Assembly: GCA_050183765.1 (NCBI GenBank)
Contig: JBFXAZ010000011.1
Coordinates: 13,240-77,239 of the forward strand
DNA length: 64,000 nucleotides
Direction of reading: 5' to 3'
DNA from: JAFAZJ01 sp050183765
GTDB lineage: Bacteria; Pseudomonadota; Alphaproteobacteria; Reyranellales; Reyranellaceae
This document shows, one piece after another, positions 44,165-53,322 of this stretch. The notes under the pieces were generated by a model that saw only the letters and a program-made list of their open reading frames with translations, was not told the origin of the DNA and did not search any database. The position numbers and the translations under genes are program-made. Each line of letters starts with the position of its first letter. Positions within the stretch are counted from its first letter, which is position 1.

Positions 44165-44740
44165 GTGACGCCGGCATGGGTTGGGAAGGACAATGATGAG
44201 TTTGAGTTCGTGCGCGAGCTGTCGAAATACCCGGATCGGATCGTGGGGATCGTACTGGGCTCAATGATGGATGACCGGCTCGACACTTTGATCCGATCAA
44301 GGTGCATCGATGAGACGCCGGAGTCTGAAGACGTTTTTCGGGATGTCCTTCGCGATGGTGGTCCCGTCGGCGCGTTCAGCACCCGGATTAACGTCGGCTA
44401 CTTGCTAGGCCTGTACGGAAAGGCGACCCATCGCGATCTGGTTACGATCAAAAACATCCGCAACGCCTTCGCGCACGCGAGAAAGGACCTAGATTTCAAC
44501 GACGACCGCATCGGAGATCTGTGTCGCAACTTGAAGCTATTGGAACGGTCGGACGCCTATAGCGCCGGCCAAGAATGGGGCCGGCTCTTTTCGAGGATCA
44601 ACCCGCAAACACCCGAGATTCCCGCGGCAGCGCCGTTGACGAATAGACAGCAGTTCGAAGTCACTTGCTCACAGTTGCTGATGATTTTCCACATCGAGGC
44701 GACTAATTTCAAACCCGCACTTCGCAAGCCTCGATACTAG
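44165..44740 (+). CDS. MtlR-like protein with HEPN-type RNxxAH motif, second copy
   Basis: A 191-residue protein. GGPVGAFSTRINVGYLLGLY and TIKNIRNAFAHARKD match the core of the protein at 40895. It has the R-N-x-x-A-H signature of HEPN-like folds. The start is the GTG at 44165, close behind the DUF2513 stop. Its pairing with DUF2513 suggests a two-gene module. It is AT-richer than the flanking phage DNA. Confidence 0.7.
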   Translation: MTPAWVGKDNDEFEFVRELSKYPDRIVGIVLGSMMDDRLDTLIRSRCIDETPESEDVFRDVLRDGGPVGAFSTRINVGYLLGLYGKATHRDLVTIKNIRNAFAHARKDLDFNDDRIGDLCRNLKLLERSDAYSAGQEWGRLFSRINPQTPEIPAAAPLTNRQQFEVTCSQLLMIFHIEATNFKPALRKPRY

Positions 44741-44773
44741 GTTGGTGGCTACATTTCGTTCGACCAACATGGG

Positions 44774-45577
44774 ATGGCAAGGCGAATGGCAAAGTTGAAA
44801 ATCAGCCGATTGGTGATGAATCGGTCCACGCTGGAGAAGCTTCCCGACGATGTACGATCGGAATTCCTACTGGCCACTCACATCCTTAATGAGATCGAGA
44901 CGCTCCGGCGCCTAGCTGTGTTCAGTAAGAGCCGGAGCCGGAATCACGTGATCCAACAGATTGAGCGGGGCCGTTATTTCACGATTGTCCGGTTGCTGAT
45001 CGGAAAGACCGTAGAAGGTTACGAAGCGACTCGGATGCATATCGTCGAGAAGCCATCCTGGAAGAGGCAACGACAGCAAATTAGCCAAACCGGACGCGAC
45101 GCCATCGACAAGGCGAAGAAGCTGTTCGGCAAGTCGAGTGTGCTGAACAAGGTTCGGAACAACCATTGCTTTCATTACCCGGAGCCCAGCCGGATCGCGG
45201 CGGGGTTCGCCCGGTTGGAACCAGAGCAGGACTGTTCCATGTACACGGACGACGCTACGACCCGCCATTGCTCCTATGCTGTGGGTGCCGACGTGGTCCT
45301 GCTTTGGACCTTGATCAACGATGTGCAGGACTGGTGGAAAGATAAGCCGGAACGACAGAAGGACCCCCTCACGGAAATGTCCGCCGAAGCCCTCGATGCA
45401 GCGGATCACGTGGTTACGTTTCTTGAACAGTTTGCAATCATGGTACTCGAACAGAACCCCGACGCGCTGGGGGACGTCCTCCCGGATGTGACCGTGATTC
45501 GCGATGCTCCCCTGTTTGACCACGTCCATATCCCTTCGGTTACCAGGCCACCCAAGAAGGTTTACAGGGAACACTGA
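44774..45577 (+). CDS. Hypothetical protein with a HEPN-like RN...H motif
   Basis: A 267-residue soluble protein. Its centre has LNKVRNNHCFHYPEP, a compact R-N-x3-H-type motif in a helical setting as in HEPN domains. The sequence is otherwise unlike the other two. Charged helices surround it. The start is M1 or M5. It lies in the same direction behind the DUF2513-HEPN pair, so the three may act together. The function is unknown. Confidence 0.55.
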   Translation: MARRMAKLKISRLVMNRSTLEKLPDDVRSEFLLATHILNEIETLRRLAVFSKSRSRNHVIQQIERGRYFTIVRLLIGKTVEGYEATRMHIVEKPSWKRQRQQISQTGRDAIDKAKKLFGKSSVLNKVRNNHCFHYPEPSRIAAGFARLEPEQDCSMYTDDATTRHCSYAVGADVVLLWTLINDVQDWWKDKPERQKDPLTEMSAEALDAADHVVTFLEQFAIMVLEQNPDALGDVLPDVTVIRDAPLFDHVHIPSVTRPPKKVYREH

Positions 45578-45691
45578 GCGAGAAGCAGAACCCGGCATGG
45601 GAGGTGTGATAGGATTGGTCTTGGCGCGCGCGGATTCCGGCCGAAAGGTTGCAGCGAGTTGGTGATCCTGACGCAGACTTCGCATCTGTTT

Positions 45692-45741
45692 CGACAACCG
45701 TAGGGGCAGAAATAGGTAGGGCGCGGCACTCCCGCTACACT
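45692..45741 (+). promoter_or_regulatory. Conserved phage-type promoter, site 4
   Basis: CGACAACCG at 45692, TAGGGGCAGAAAT at 45701-45713 and TACACT at 45736-45741. The ATG of TerS follows at 45748. Confidence 0.85.
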
Positions 45742-45747
45742 GCCATC

Positions 45748-46275
45748 ATGTTGCTGAATCTGAGATACGAGCGCTTCGTCGCCGAATACCTGAAGGACCT
45801 GAACGGCACCCGTGCCTGCATCCGCGCCGGCTATGCCGCCAAGGGCGCGCGCCAGCAATCCTCGCGACTGCTGGCGCTGCCGGAAGTGCGCGATGCCATC
45901 GCTGCGCGCCAGCGCCAGCTTGCCGAGCAGTTCGAGGTGACCGAGCAGCGCGTGATTGCCGAGTTCGCCAAGCTGGCCTTCGCCAATCTTGACGATTTCA
46001 TCGAGGTGCCGGCTGACGGAATCGCCCGCGTCGAGCTGGCCAAGGCCGACCGCACCCGGCGCGCCGCGCTGACCCAGGTCGTGGTCGAGGAATACGAGAA
46101 CCGGTCCGGCAGCGGCGAAAGGGCACGCCGCGTGCGCATCAAGATCGCCTCGAAGCAGCACGCGCTGGATTCGCTGGCGCGCTACCTGGGCCTGTTCATC
46201 GACCGCAGCGAGGTCACCATCACCGACAATCTCGGCGACGATCTCGCCGCCGCGCGCAAGCGGGCGTGGGGCTGA
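45748..46275 (+). CDS. terS: Terminase small subunit
   Basis: A 175-residue DNA-recognition subunit of the packaging motor. RYERFVAEYLKDLNGTRACI followed by AGYAAKGARQQSSRLLALPEVRDAI is the Terminase_2 helix-turn-helix pattern. The second part is oligomerisation helices. The start ATG at 45748 lies six bases past the -10 box of site 4, without a ribosome-binding site. The second small gene follows closely. Confidence 0.85.
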   Translation: MLLNLRYERFVAEYLKDLNGTRACIRAGYAAKGARQQSSRLLALPEVRDAIAARQRQLAEQFEVTEQRVIAEFAKLAFANLDDFIEVPADGIARVELAKADRTRRAALTQVVVEEYENRSGSGERARRVRIKIASKQHALDSLARYLGLFIDRSEVTITDNLGDDLAAARKRAWG

Positions 46276-46277
46276 TC

Positions 46278-46727
46278 ATGGCGCTGAGCGGCCGGCACCG
46301 GCGCTTCGTCGAGGCGTTCCTCAAGCGCCCAGTGGGCAAGGAAGCCTACCGCAAGGCCGGGTTCTCGCCCGGCAGGCAGGCTCACACCTACCGACTGACG
46401 CGACGACCCGAAGTCCTGGCGGCGATCAAGGAGGGACAGCACGAGCACCTTCGCGAGGCCAACCGGGTGGTCGAGCGGATCGTGGCGGCCTATGCGCGCG
46501 TGGCCTTCGCCACGATCGACGATGTGCTGGAGATCGACGCCGACGGATCCGTATCCGTGGACCTCGCTCGCGTCGAGAGCAATAGCGCCCTGAAGGGGTT
46601 CACTCTCGACGAGAGCCCGAAGTATCGATCGGGCTTCAAGGGTGTACGACGGCTGAAGATCACCCTGGCGTCAAAGCTGCATGCCCTCGACGCACTGGCG
46701 AAGCATCTCGGCCTGTTCAAGACTTGA
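46278..46727 (+). CDS. Second terminase small-subunit-like protein
   Basis: A 149-residue protein with LSGRHRRFVEAFLKRPVGKE, AYRKAGFSPGRQAHTYRL and TRRPEVLAAIKEGQ, the same layout as TerS. The middle matches too (VAYARVAFATIDDVLEI versus VIAEFAKLAFANLDDFIEV of the first). It begins two bases after the first TerS stop. It looks like a duplicated small subunit. Confidence 0.75.
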   Translation: MALSGRHRRFVEAFLKRPVGKEAYRKAGFSPGRQAHTYRLTRRPEVLAAIKEGQHEHLREANRVVERIVAAYARVAFATIDDVLEIDADGSVSVDLARVESNSALKGFTLDESPKYRSGFKGVRRLKITLASKLHALDALAKHLGLFKT

Positions 46728-46769
46728 TGCCTCGTAGTGGCCGCCGCGCCGGCACTTCGGTGCTGGAAC

Positions 46770-46819
46770 CGACGCTCGTAGGGGCGGAAATCACGAAAAT
46801 CGGCTGTTGGCACTAACCT
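46770..46819 (+). promoter_or_regulatory. Conserved phage-type promoter, site 5
   Basis: CGACGCTCG at 46770, TAGGGGCGGAAAT at 46779-46791 and TAACCT at 46814-46819. The TerL ATG at 46827 follows. Confidence 0.85.
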
Positions 46820-46826
46820 GCGGCGC

Positions 46827-48359
46827 ATGGAACGCACCGCTTCGCTGGACAACGAGCAGCAACTGCGCGCCGACATGGCTCGGCTGTCGCGCAACCCTCT
46901 CGGATTCGTCAAGTACGCCTTCCCCTGGGGCCGGAAGGGCACGCCGCTGGAGGATGAGGAAGGCCCGCGCGACTGGCAGGCCGACATTCTGAGCGAAATC
47001 GGCCGGCAGCTGCAGGCCAATGCCGCCGCCGGCTTCGACGAGGCGATCCGGCTGGCGGTGTCCTCGGGTCACGGTGTCGGCAAGTCGGCGCTGATGGCGT
47101 GGATCAAGCTGTGGGCGCTCGCGACCTTCGAGGACGCCATGACGGTGATCACCGCCAACACCGACCAGCAGCTCCGGACCAAGACCTGGCCGCAGGTGGT
47201 GAAGTGGTTCAACCTGATGCCCTGCCGGCACTGGTTCACGTTGACCGATACGGCCATCGTCAGTGCGGAGAAGGGCCGCCAGAAGACGTGGCGCGGCGAT
47301 CGCGTCACATGGAGCGCGCACAATACCGAAGCCTTCGCCGGCCTGCACAATCTCCGGCGGCGCATTGTGCTGCTGTTCGACGAGGCCAGCGCCATCGACG
47401 ACAAGGTGTGGGAGGTCGCCGAAGGTGCGCTGACCGACGATAACACGGAGATCGTCTGGGTCGTCTTCGGCAACCCGACGCAGAGCAGAGGCCGCTTCCG
47501 CGAATGCTTCGGCCGGTTCCGCGATCGCTGGACCACGCGCCAGATCGACAGCCGCGCCGTGCCCGGCACCAACAAGACGCAGATCGCGCAGTGGATCGCC
47601 GACTACGGCGAGGACAGCGACTTCGTGCGCATGCGCGTGCGGGGCGAATTCCCCACCGTCGGCACCCATCAGTTCATCGGCATCGACCTGATCGAGGCGG
47701 CGCGCCAGCGCGAGCCCGAGTCTCATCTGCGCGATCCGCTGATCATCGGCGTCGACGTGGCGCGCCATGGCGACGACCGCACGGTGATCTTCTTCCGTCG
47801 CGGCCGCGATGCACGCACCATCCCGCCGATACAATTGCGAATCCCCGACCTGATGCAGGTAGCAGCCCGGGTCGCCGAGGCGGCGCGGCTGCACAATGCC
47901 GATGCGGTGTATGTCGACATGGGCATGGGCGCCGGCGTGGTGGATCGGCTGCTGCAGCTCAATGTGCCCGGCGTGATCGGCGTCGAGTTCGGGAGTGCGT
48001 CCAGTGGCGGTGGCCGCGTGGACGGGCAGGGCGCCAACTACGCCAACAAGCGCGCCGAGATGTGGGGCGAGCTGCGCGCCTGGCTGGCGCATGGCGCGAT
48101 CCCCGACGATGCCGAGCTGGCGGATGATCTTGCGGGACCGGAGTACAGCTTCAACAGCCGCAGTCAGATCCAGCTTGAGCGCAAGGAGGACATGAAGAAG
48201 CGCGGATTGTCGTCTCCCGACATGGGCGATGCGCTGGCGTTGACCTTCGCCTATCCGGCGCAGGTGCGCATCATCGGCTACAGTCCGGGCGGCTTCGCGC
48301 AAGGCGGTGTGCCGGGCAAGGTCGCGGTCGAATACGACATCTTTGCCGACATCTGCTAG
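46827..48359 (+). CDS. terL: Terminase large subunit (ATPase and nuclease)
   Basis: This 510-residue packaging motor is complete. Walker A is GHGVGKS at residues 81-87, Walker B is LLFDEAS near 182-188, and the nuclease domain begins at IIGVDVARHGDDRTVIFF near residue 305 with its acidic metal ligands. The tail contains LTFAYPAQVRI. The ATG lies seven bases beyond the site 5 -10 box. It is a close relative of the truncated copy at 40138. The portal gene follows only after 2.3 kb. Confidence 0.92.
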   Translation: MERTASLDNEQQLRADMARLSRNPLGFVKYAFPWGRKGTPLEDEEGPRDWQADILSEIGRQLQANAAAGFDEAIRLAVSSGHGVGKSALMAWIKLWALATFEDAMTVITANTDQQLRTKTWPQVVKWFNLMPCRHWFTLTDTAIVSAEKGRQKTWRGDRVTWSAHNTEAFAGLHNLRRRIVLLFDEASAIDDKVWEVAEGALTDDNTEIVWVVFGNPTQSRGRFRECFGRFRDRWTTRQIDSRAVPGTNKTQIAQWIADYGEDSDFVRMRVRGEFPTVGTHQFIGIDLIEAARQREPESHLRDPLIIGVDVARHGDDRTVIFFRRGRDARTIPPIQLRIPDLMQVAARVAEAARLHNADAVYVDMGMGAGVVDRLLQLNVPGVIGVEFGSASSGGGRVDGQGANYANKRAEMWGELRAWLAHGAIPDDAELADDLAGPEYSFNSRSQIQLERKEDMKKRGLSSPDMGDALALTFAYPAQVRIIGYSPGGFAQGGVPGKVAVEYDIFADIC

Positions 48360-48682
48360 AAGAGTACCGTTCCAATTTGGGGATTGACCCTTTCCGGAAG
48401 AAGACCGGGCAGCAACTAAAGTCTAGTCAAATGGGTGAAGCGGACTCGCGGGCAATGGCTCAAGACAACCGAGTCTGACCCGAACCCAATATGGGCCGCT
48501 CGGCGACGGAAAGCGAACGCAGCCCGTGGCGCGGGGTCGGCAGAATGCCACTTGAGGCAATCGAGCTCACGCGATTGCCGCTCACAGGTGGTCAACAAAG
48601 TGCTAGGCTTCCATACTAGCAGGGTGTTTGGTCTGGCCGTTCGGAGGGCGCTATTACCGAGCAGCGTGTTCAAAGACGACTT
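48360..48682. other. Spacer before the cyclase gene
   Basis: About 320 bases where no gene is supported. It holds GGAGGG at 48643-48648, a good ribosome-binding site for an ATT codon at 48653. Confidence 0.4.
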
Positions 48683-50398
48683 GTGGCGATCTTGGCCGCT
48701 GACGTGGTGGGCTACTCCGCGTTGATGCAGCGCGCCGAGGAAGCTACCTATACCGAGTTGGAGCGGTTGAAGTGCGAAGTAATCGAGCCTGGCCTCTCCC
48801 GCCACGACGGGCGACTGATCAAGACCACGGGTGATGGCGCGTTGGCCGAGTTCGCAAGTCCGTCGGCTGCGGTGCGATGCGCGGTGGAGATACAGGAAGG
48901 CATCGCGTCAGGCAGTAGCTCCCTCAAGCTACGCATTGGTATCAATCTCGGCGAGGTTATCGTCGGGGCTGACGGCGATCTTTTTGGCGACGGGATCAAC
49001 ATTGCGGTCCGGCTGGAGGGGGGCGCCGATCCTGGCGGCATCCTGATTTCCGAGAAGGTGTACAGCGAGGTCGAGGGCAAGCTGGAGGTTGGCTTCGAGG
49101 ACCGGGGCGAACAGCAGCTCAAGAACATCACCAGGCCGGTTCGCGCCTACGCTGTCCGCGCGGGCGAGCATCGCGTACCGATGGAGGAGCTAAGTGCCAC
49201 TCCTCGGCTGCCCGCCAAGCCTTCCATCGCGGTTCTTCCGTTCGAGAACATGAGCGGCGATCCTGAGCAAGAGTATTTCGCGGACGGGATGGTTGAAGAG
49301 ATCATCACCGCTCTCTCGCGGTTCAAGTTGTTGTTCGTCATCGCTCGTAACTCGAGCTTTACATTCAAAGGCAAAGCCGTCGATATCAAGGAGGTCGGGC
49401 GCAGGCTCGGCGTCCGCTATGTCCTCGAAGGGTCGGTGCGCAAGGCCTCAGGGAAAGTCCGGATCACAGGGCAGTTGATCGATGCGACTACCGGGGCACA
49501 TATCTGGGCGGACACGTTCGAGCGTGACCTGACAGACATCTTCGCTCTCCAGGACGACGTCACGGTCGCTGTTGTCTCAGCCATTCAGCCGAAATTGCTT
49601 CAGACAGAGGTTGAATTGGCGGCGCGGCGGCGACCAGAGAACCTCACCGCTTATGATTTCTATCTCCGAGCCTTGCAATGGTCCTATTCGTCCACCCGCG
49701 AAGGGCATGCCGAGGCGATCAGGCTGGCCCATCGCGCCCTGGAGCTCGATCCGCGGTTCGGGGGAGCTGCGGCTCTGGCAGGGGCCTGTCATACGCTTAA
49801 CGTCGGGTTGGGCTATGCGAGCGATCCTCAATTCGAACGCGACGAAGCGGTGCGGCTCCTTCACCTGGCATTGAGCGTCGACGATGGTGATCCCGATACA
49901 TTGGCAAGGGCTTGTACAATCTCGGCGTTCATGGTCGGCGATAGTGAGAGGGCGATCGAATTGGCTGACCGGGCGGTCGCGCTCAATCCAAATTCATGCG
50001 CCGCATGGCGCCATAGAGGCTGGGTTTATCACAATGCGAGGCAGCCGGAGGAAGCGATCCGGAGCTTAGAACGTGGCATTCGCCTAAGCCCGATCGACCC
50101 AACCGTTTACCGGGCGCTTCTCGGGATGGCGTTGGCCTTTATTGAGCTTGGTCGCTTTAGCGAGGCCATCGTTGCTGGGAGAAAAGCTCAGCGTCAAAAC
50201 CCCTCCTTCTTCGGGGTTTACCCCTGCCTCGCATCCGCTTTCGCTCTCCTCGGACACAACGCGGAGGCGCGCGCGGCGGCGGCGCGTCTGCTTGAGGTCG
50301 ATCCTGCCTTTACGATATCGTCGTTTATTGCCCGGGGCGCGCTGTCAAACGCGAAGCTGTTGATTGAGGGGCTGCGGAAAGCCGGATTGCCAGAGTAA
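48683..50398 (+). CDS. Class III adenylate/guanylate cyclase with TPR region
   Basis: A protein of at least 571 residues. The N-terminal cyclase catalytic domain has ILAADVVGYSALM (metal-binding Asp), KTTGDGALAEF and LRIGINLGEVIVGADGDLFG. A linker with IAVLPFENMSGDPEQEYF follows, then TPR-like repeats (AIRLAHRALELDPRFGGAAAL and others). This is the common alphaproteobacterial cyclase architecture. GTG at 48683 falls mid-motif; the family usually starts ten residues earlier (MTEQRVQRRL...), here ITEQRVQRRL from an ATT codon at 48653. It is not a phage gene; it separates TerL from the portal. Confidence 0.85.
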   Translation: MAILAADVVGYSALMQRAEEATYTELERLKCEVIEPGLSRHDGRLIKTTGDGALAEFASPSAAVRCAVEIQEGIASGSSSLKLRIGINLGEVIVGADGDLFGDGINIAVRLEGGADPGGILISEKVYSEVEGKLEVGFEDRGEQQLKNITRPVRAYAVRAGEHRVPMEELSATPRLPAKPSIAVLPFENMSGDPEQEYFADGMVEEIITALSRFKLLFVIARNSSFTFKGKAVDIKEVGRRLGVRYVLEGSVRKASGKVRITGQLIDATTGAHIWADTFERDLTDIFALQDDVTVAVVSAIQPKLLQTEVELAARRRPENLTAYDFYLRALQWSYSSTREGHAEAIRLAHRALELDPRFGGAAALAGACHTLNVGLGYASDPQFERDEAVRLLHLALSVDDGDPDTLARACTISAFMVGDSERAIELADRAVALNPNSCAAWRHRGWVYHNARQPEEAIRSLERGIRLSPIDPTVYRALLGMALAFIELGRFSEAIVAGRKAQRQNPSFFGVYPCLASAFALLGHNAEARAAAARLLEVDPAFTISSFIARGALSNAKLLIEGLRKAGLPE

Positions 50399-50719
50399 GC
50401 CCGCGTTCGCTTGTGCAGACGAACTGATCGAGCGCCAAGACGCACTGTCTGCAGTAGGCCTTACTGCGACATACTGTGCCGCGCGAGCGAAGATCGCTTT
50501 GGCCCCTGAAAGCGGACAGCGGAACTCACGGGCACCCGGAGGCAGGCTAAGAGTTCACGGCCTAGTTCTCTCATAGCGATCGACCGTCGCCGGCGAGGTC
50601 GAGCCGTACCATCTCGACGCGACCGATGGAGCCAACAGCCAGAGCAGCTTTCCAGCGAGTCTCGACACTCGTAGAGGCGGAAATTGGGAGCGGGCGACTG
50701 CGCGCATAGACTGCGCGTT
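50399..50719. other. Spacer with the site 6 promoter
   Basis: About 320 bases, no supported gene. The site 6 promoter occupies 50663-50712. Confidence 0.5.
50663..50712 (+). promoter_or_regulatory. Conserved phage-type promoter, site 6
   Basis: CGACACTCG at 50663, TAGAGGCGGAAAT at 50672-50684 (one change from consensus) and TAGACT at 50707-50712. The portal ATG at 50720 follows. Confidence 0.85.
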
Positions 50720-52417
50720 ATGGCCAAGATCCGATACTCATCCTCGCAGATCCAATCCATCCGCAATCAGTGCGACCGCAGGCTGGCGGCGCTGGAACGC
50801 GAGCGCTCCTCGTGGTTTACGCACTGGCAGGAAGTGTCGAAGTACATCCTGCCGCGACGCGGCCGTTTCCTCGTCTCACCCAACCAGGCCGACCGGGGCG
50901 GCAAGATCAACAGCGCGATCCTCGACGAGAGCGGCACCTTCGCCGCGCGCACCTTTGCCGCCGGCATGATGTCGGGCATCACCTCGCCGGCGCGGCCGTG
51001 GTTCCGCTTCACCCTGGGCCAGCGCGATCCGCGCCGCGACTCCGAGGAAGTGCGCGCCTGGCTCGACGACATCCGCCAGGTGACGCTCGACGCCTTCGCG
51101 CGCTCGAATGCCTACAACGCGCTGGGCTCGGTCTACGAGGAGCTCGGCGTCTTCGGCACCGGCGTGATGCTGATCGACGAGGACGAGGAGGACGACATCC
51201 GCTGCTACGCGCTGACCGTGGGCGAGTACTATCTCGGCTCCTCGGCGCGGCTCGCCATCGACACGCTGTACCGCGTCTTCCCGATGACCGTGGCGCAGCT
51301 GGTGCAGCGCTTCGGGCTGGAGTCCTGCTCCGACACGGTGGCCGACATGTACCGGCGCGGCGACCTCGACGTCGAGCACGAGGTGGTGCACGCCATCGAG
51401 CCCAACGACACCCGCGTCGAGGGCAGCGCGTTCTCCGAGGACAAGCCGTTCCGCTCGGTCTATTTCGAGCGGGGCGCGAGCGACCGGGTCCTGGCCTGCA
51501 AGGGCTACGACGAGTTCCCGGCGATGTGTCCGCGCTGGACGACGATCGGCAACGACGCCTACGGCCGCGGGCCGGGCATGGACGGCCTGCCGGCGGTGCG
51601 TACGGCGCAGCTGCTCGCGCGCCGTCACGCCGAGCTGGTCGACAAGACGGCCCGCCCGCCGATGCAGGCGCCGGCGACGCTGAAGAACGAGCCGATGTCG
51701 GCGCTGCCCGGCGGCGTGACCTTCCTGCCGTTCAGCGGCGGCGACGCCTTCAAGCCGGCCTATGTCGTGTCGCCCGCCGCGATCGTCGCGGTGCGCGAGG
51801 CGCAGAAGGAGGTGCGCCAGACGATCAGCCGCGCCTTCCACGAGGATCTCTTCCTGATGCTCTCGCAGATGGACGGCGTCCAGCCGCGCCAGAACCTCGA
51901 GGTGATCGAGCGGCGCGAGGAGAAGATGCTGATGCTCGGGCCGGCGCTCGAGCGTCTGCACGACGAGCTGCTCGACCGTTGCCTCAAGCGCGTGGTCGGC
52001 ATCCTGCGGCGACGCGGGCGCTTCCCGCGGCCGCCGCGCGAGTTGACGGAATTCGGGGCACGGCTGCAGATCGAGTACATCTCGGTGCTGGCCCAGGCGC
52101 AGAAATCGGTCGGCCTGACCGCGATCGAGCGCCTGATGGCCTTCGTCGGCGGCCAGGCCGCGGTCAATCCCGCCGTGCTCGACAAGATCGACCAGGACCG
52201 CGCGGTCGAGGTCTACGCCGAGATGCTCAACGTGCCGCCCGACGTGCTGGTGTCCGATGCGAAGGTCGCGGCCATCCGCCTGCAGCGCGCGCAACAGCAG
52301 CAGCAGATGCGGGCGGCGGAGATGGCGATGACCGTGGCGAAGGGCGCCAAGGTGCTGAGCGAGACCGACGTCGGCGGCGGCGTCAATGCTCTCGAACGCA
52401 TGATCGGTGGGTCATGA
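50720..52417 (+). CDS. Phage portal / head-to-tail connector
   Basis: A 565-residue podovirus connector that forms the dodecameric DNA gate. ALERERSSWFTHWQEVSKYI, FAARTFAAGMMSGITSPARP and the late VGLTAIERLMAFVGGQA are characteristic of the head-tail connector family (PF12236). It ends with long amphipathic helices. The ATG at 50720 lies seven bases after the -10 box of site 6. Downstream is a 101-bp repeat instead of the expected scaffold. Confidence 0.9.
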   Translation: MAKIRYSSSQIQSIRNQCDRRLAALERERSSWFTHWQEVSKYILPRRGRFLVSPNQADRGGKINSAILDESGTFAARTFAAGMMSGITSPARPWFRFTLGQRDPRRDSEEVRAWLDDIRQVTLDAFARSNAYNALGSVYEELGVFGTGVMLIDEDEEDDIRCYALTVGEYYLGSSARLAIDTLYRVFPMTVAQLVQRFGLESCSDTVADMYRRGDLDVEHEVVHAIEPNDTRVEGSAFSEDKPFRSVYFERGASDRVLACKGYDEFPAMCPRWTTIGNDAYGRGPGMDGLPAVRTAQLLARRHAELVDKTARPPMQAPATLKNEPMSALPGGVTFLPFSGGDAFKPAYVVSPAAIVAVREAQKEVRQTISRAFHEDLFLMLSQMDGVQPRQNLEVIERREEKMLMLGPALERLHDELLDRCLKRVVGILRRRGRFPRPPRELTEFGARLQIEYISVLAQAQKSVGLTAIERLMAFVGGQAAVNPAVLDKIDQDRAVEVYAEMLNVPPDVLVSDAKVAAIRLQRAQQQQQMRAAEMAMTVAKGAKVLSETDVGGGVNALERMIGGS

Positions 52418-52426
52418 AGCAATGCT

Positions 52427-52527
52427 GTCATCCTGAGCGCAGCGAAGGATCCAGCGGTATTGCGCTCAGGCGGAAACGACGTGACCGGACCGCTCACCGC
52501 GAGGTCCTTCGCTGCGCTCAGGACGAC
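52427..52527. repeat. 101-bp palindromic repeat, copy 4, inside the phage region
   Basis: GTCATCCTGAGCGCAGCG on the left, CGCTGCGCTCAGGACGAC on the right, the same length and structure as the three copies in the host region. It follows the portal stop by ten bases. Confidence 0.8.
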
Positions 52528-52541
52528 AGACGGGTGGTTCG

Positions 52542-53132
52542 ATGACCCGCGTCGCTGTCTGCGTGCCCTCCGGCGAGCTGCTGCATGCCGATTTCGCGCT
52601 CTCGCTCGCGGCCCTGCTGCGCCAGACCCGCGTCGAGCGCATCAGCCTGTTCAACCAGCGCATGTCGCTGCTGCCCGAAGCGCGCAACGCGCTGGTGCGC
52701 GACGCGCTGGCCGACGACGCCACGCATCTGCTGTGGCTCGACAGCGACATGATCGTGCCCTCGATCGCGCTCGATCGCCTGCTGGCGCACGACGCGCCGA
52801 TCGTCGGCGCGACCTATCTGCGGCGCACGCCGCCGCATCGCCTGCTGGGCGAGCCCGACGGCAATCAGTGCGGCACGCCGCAAGGCATGACGCGCATGGT
52901 GTCGATGCCGTTCGGCTGCCTGCTGGTGCAGGCGGGCGTCTTCCATTCCCTCGCGGCGCCCTGGTTTCGACTCGACTACGAAGGCACCCGCCCGATCGGC
53001 GAGGACATCGGCTTCTGTCGCCGCGCGCGACCGCTGATCGCCGACGCCATCTTCAATGACGACTGGCTGACGACCCGGCTCTCGCATATCGGCTCGACGG
53101 CGCATCGCATCGTCGTGTCCGACGCGCTCTGA
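52542..53132 (+). CDS. GT-A-type glycosyltransferase-like protein
   Basis: A 196-residue protein with a nucleotide-sugar fold start (VAVCVPSGELLHADFALSLA) and a DxD-like motif in HLLWLDSDMIVPSIALDRLL, as in family 2 glycosyltransferases. The catalytic end (EDIGFCRRAR) also fits. Such proteins are found in some phages and could modify the cell surface or DNA. It is placed just behind the portal and a palindromic repeat. Confidence 0.7.
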   Translation: MTRVAVCVPSGELLHADFALSLAALLRQTRVERISLFNQRMSLLPEARNALVRDALADDATHLLWLDSDMIVPSIALDRLLAHDAPIVGATYLRRTPPHRLLGEPDGNQCGTPQGMTRMVSMPFGCLLVQAGVFHSLAAPWFRLDYEGTRPIGEDIGFCRRARPLIADAIFNDDWLTTRLSHIGSTAHRIVVSDAL

Positions 53133-53322
53133 ATGAATGCCGATTTACGCGCACGCCGGGTGCTCACGAAATCTCATGGTCGGTCACGGAAGACTGATGC
53201 GTCGCAGCCCTTGAAGACCGAACAACGTTAACCCAGATGGCGCGGTGCAACCCCGCGCGTCCGCGACGGCGGCAGCCAACAACCAACAACGAGCCCTTTA
53301 CATCATCCTGGAGTATGCAGTC

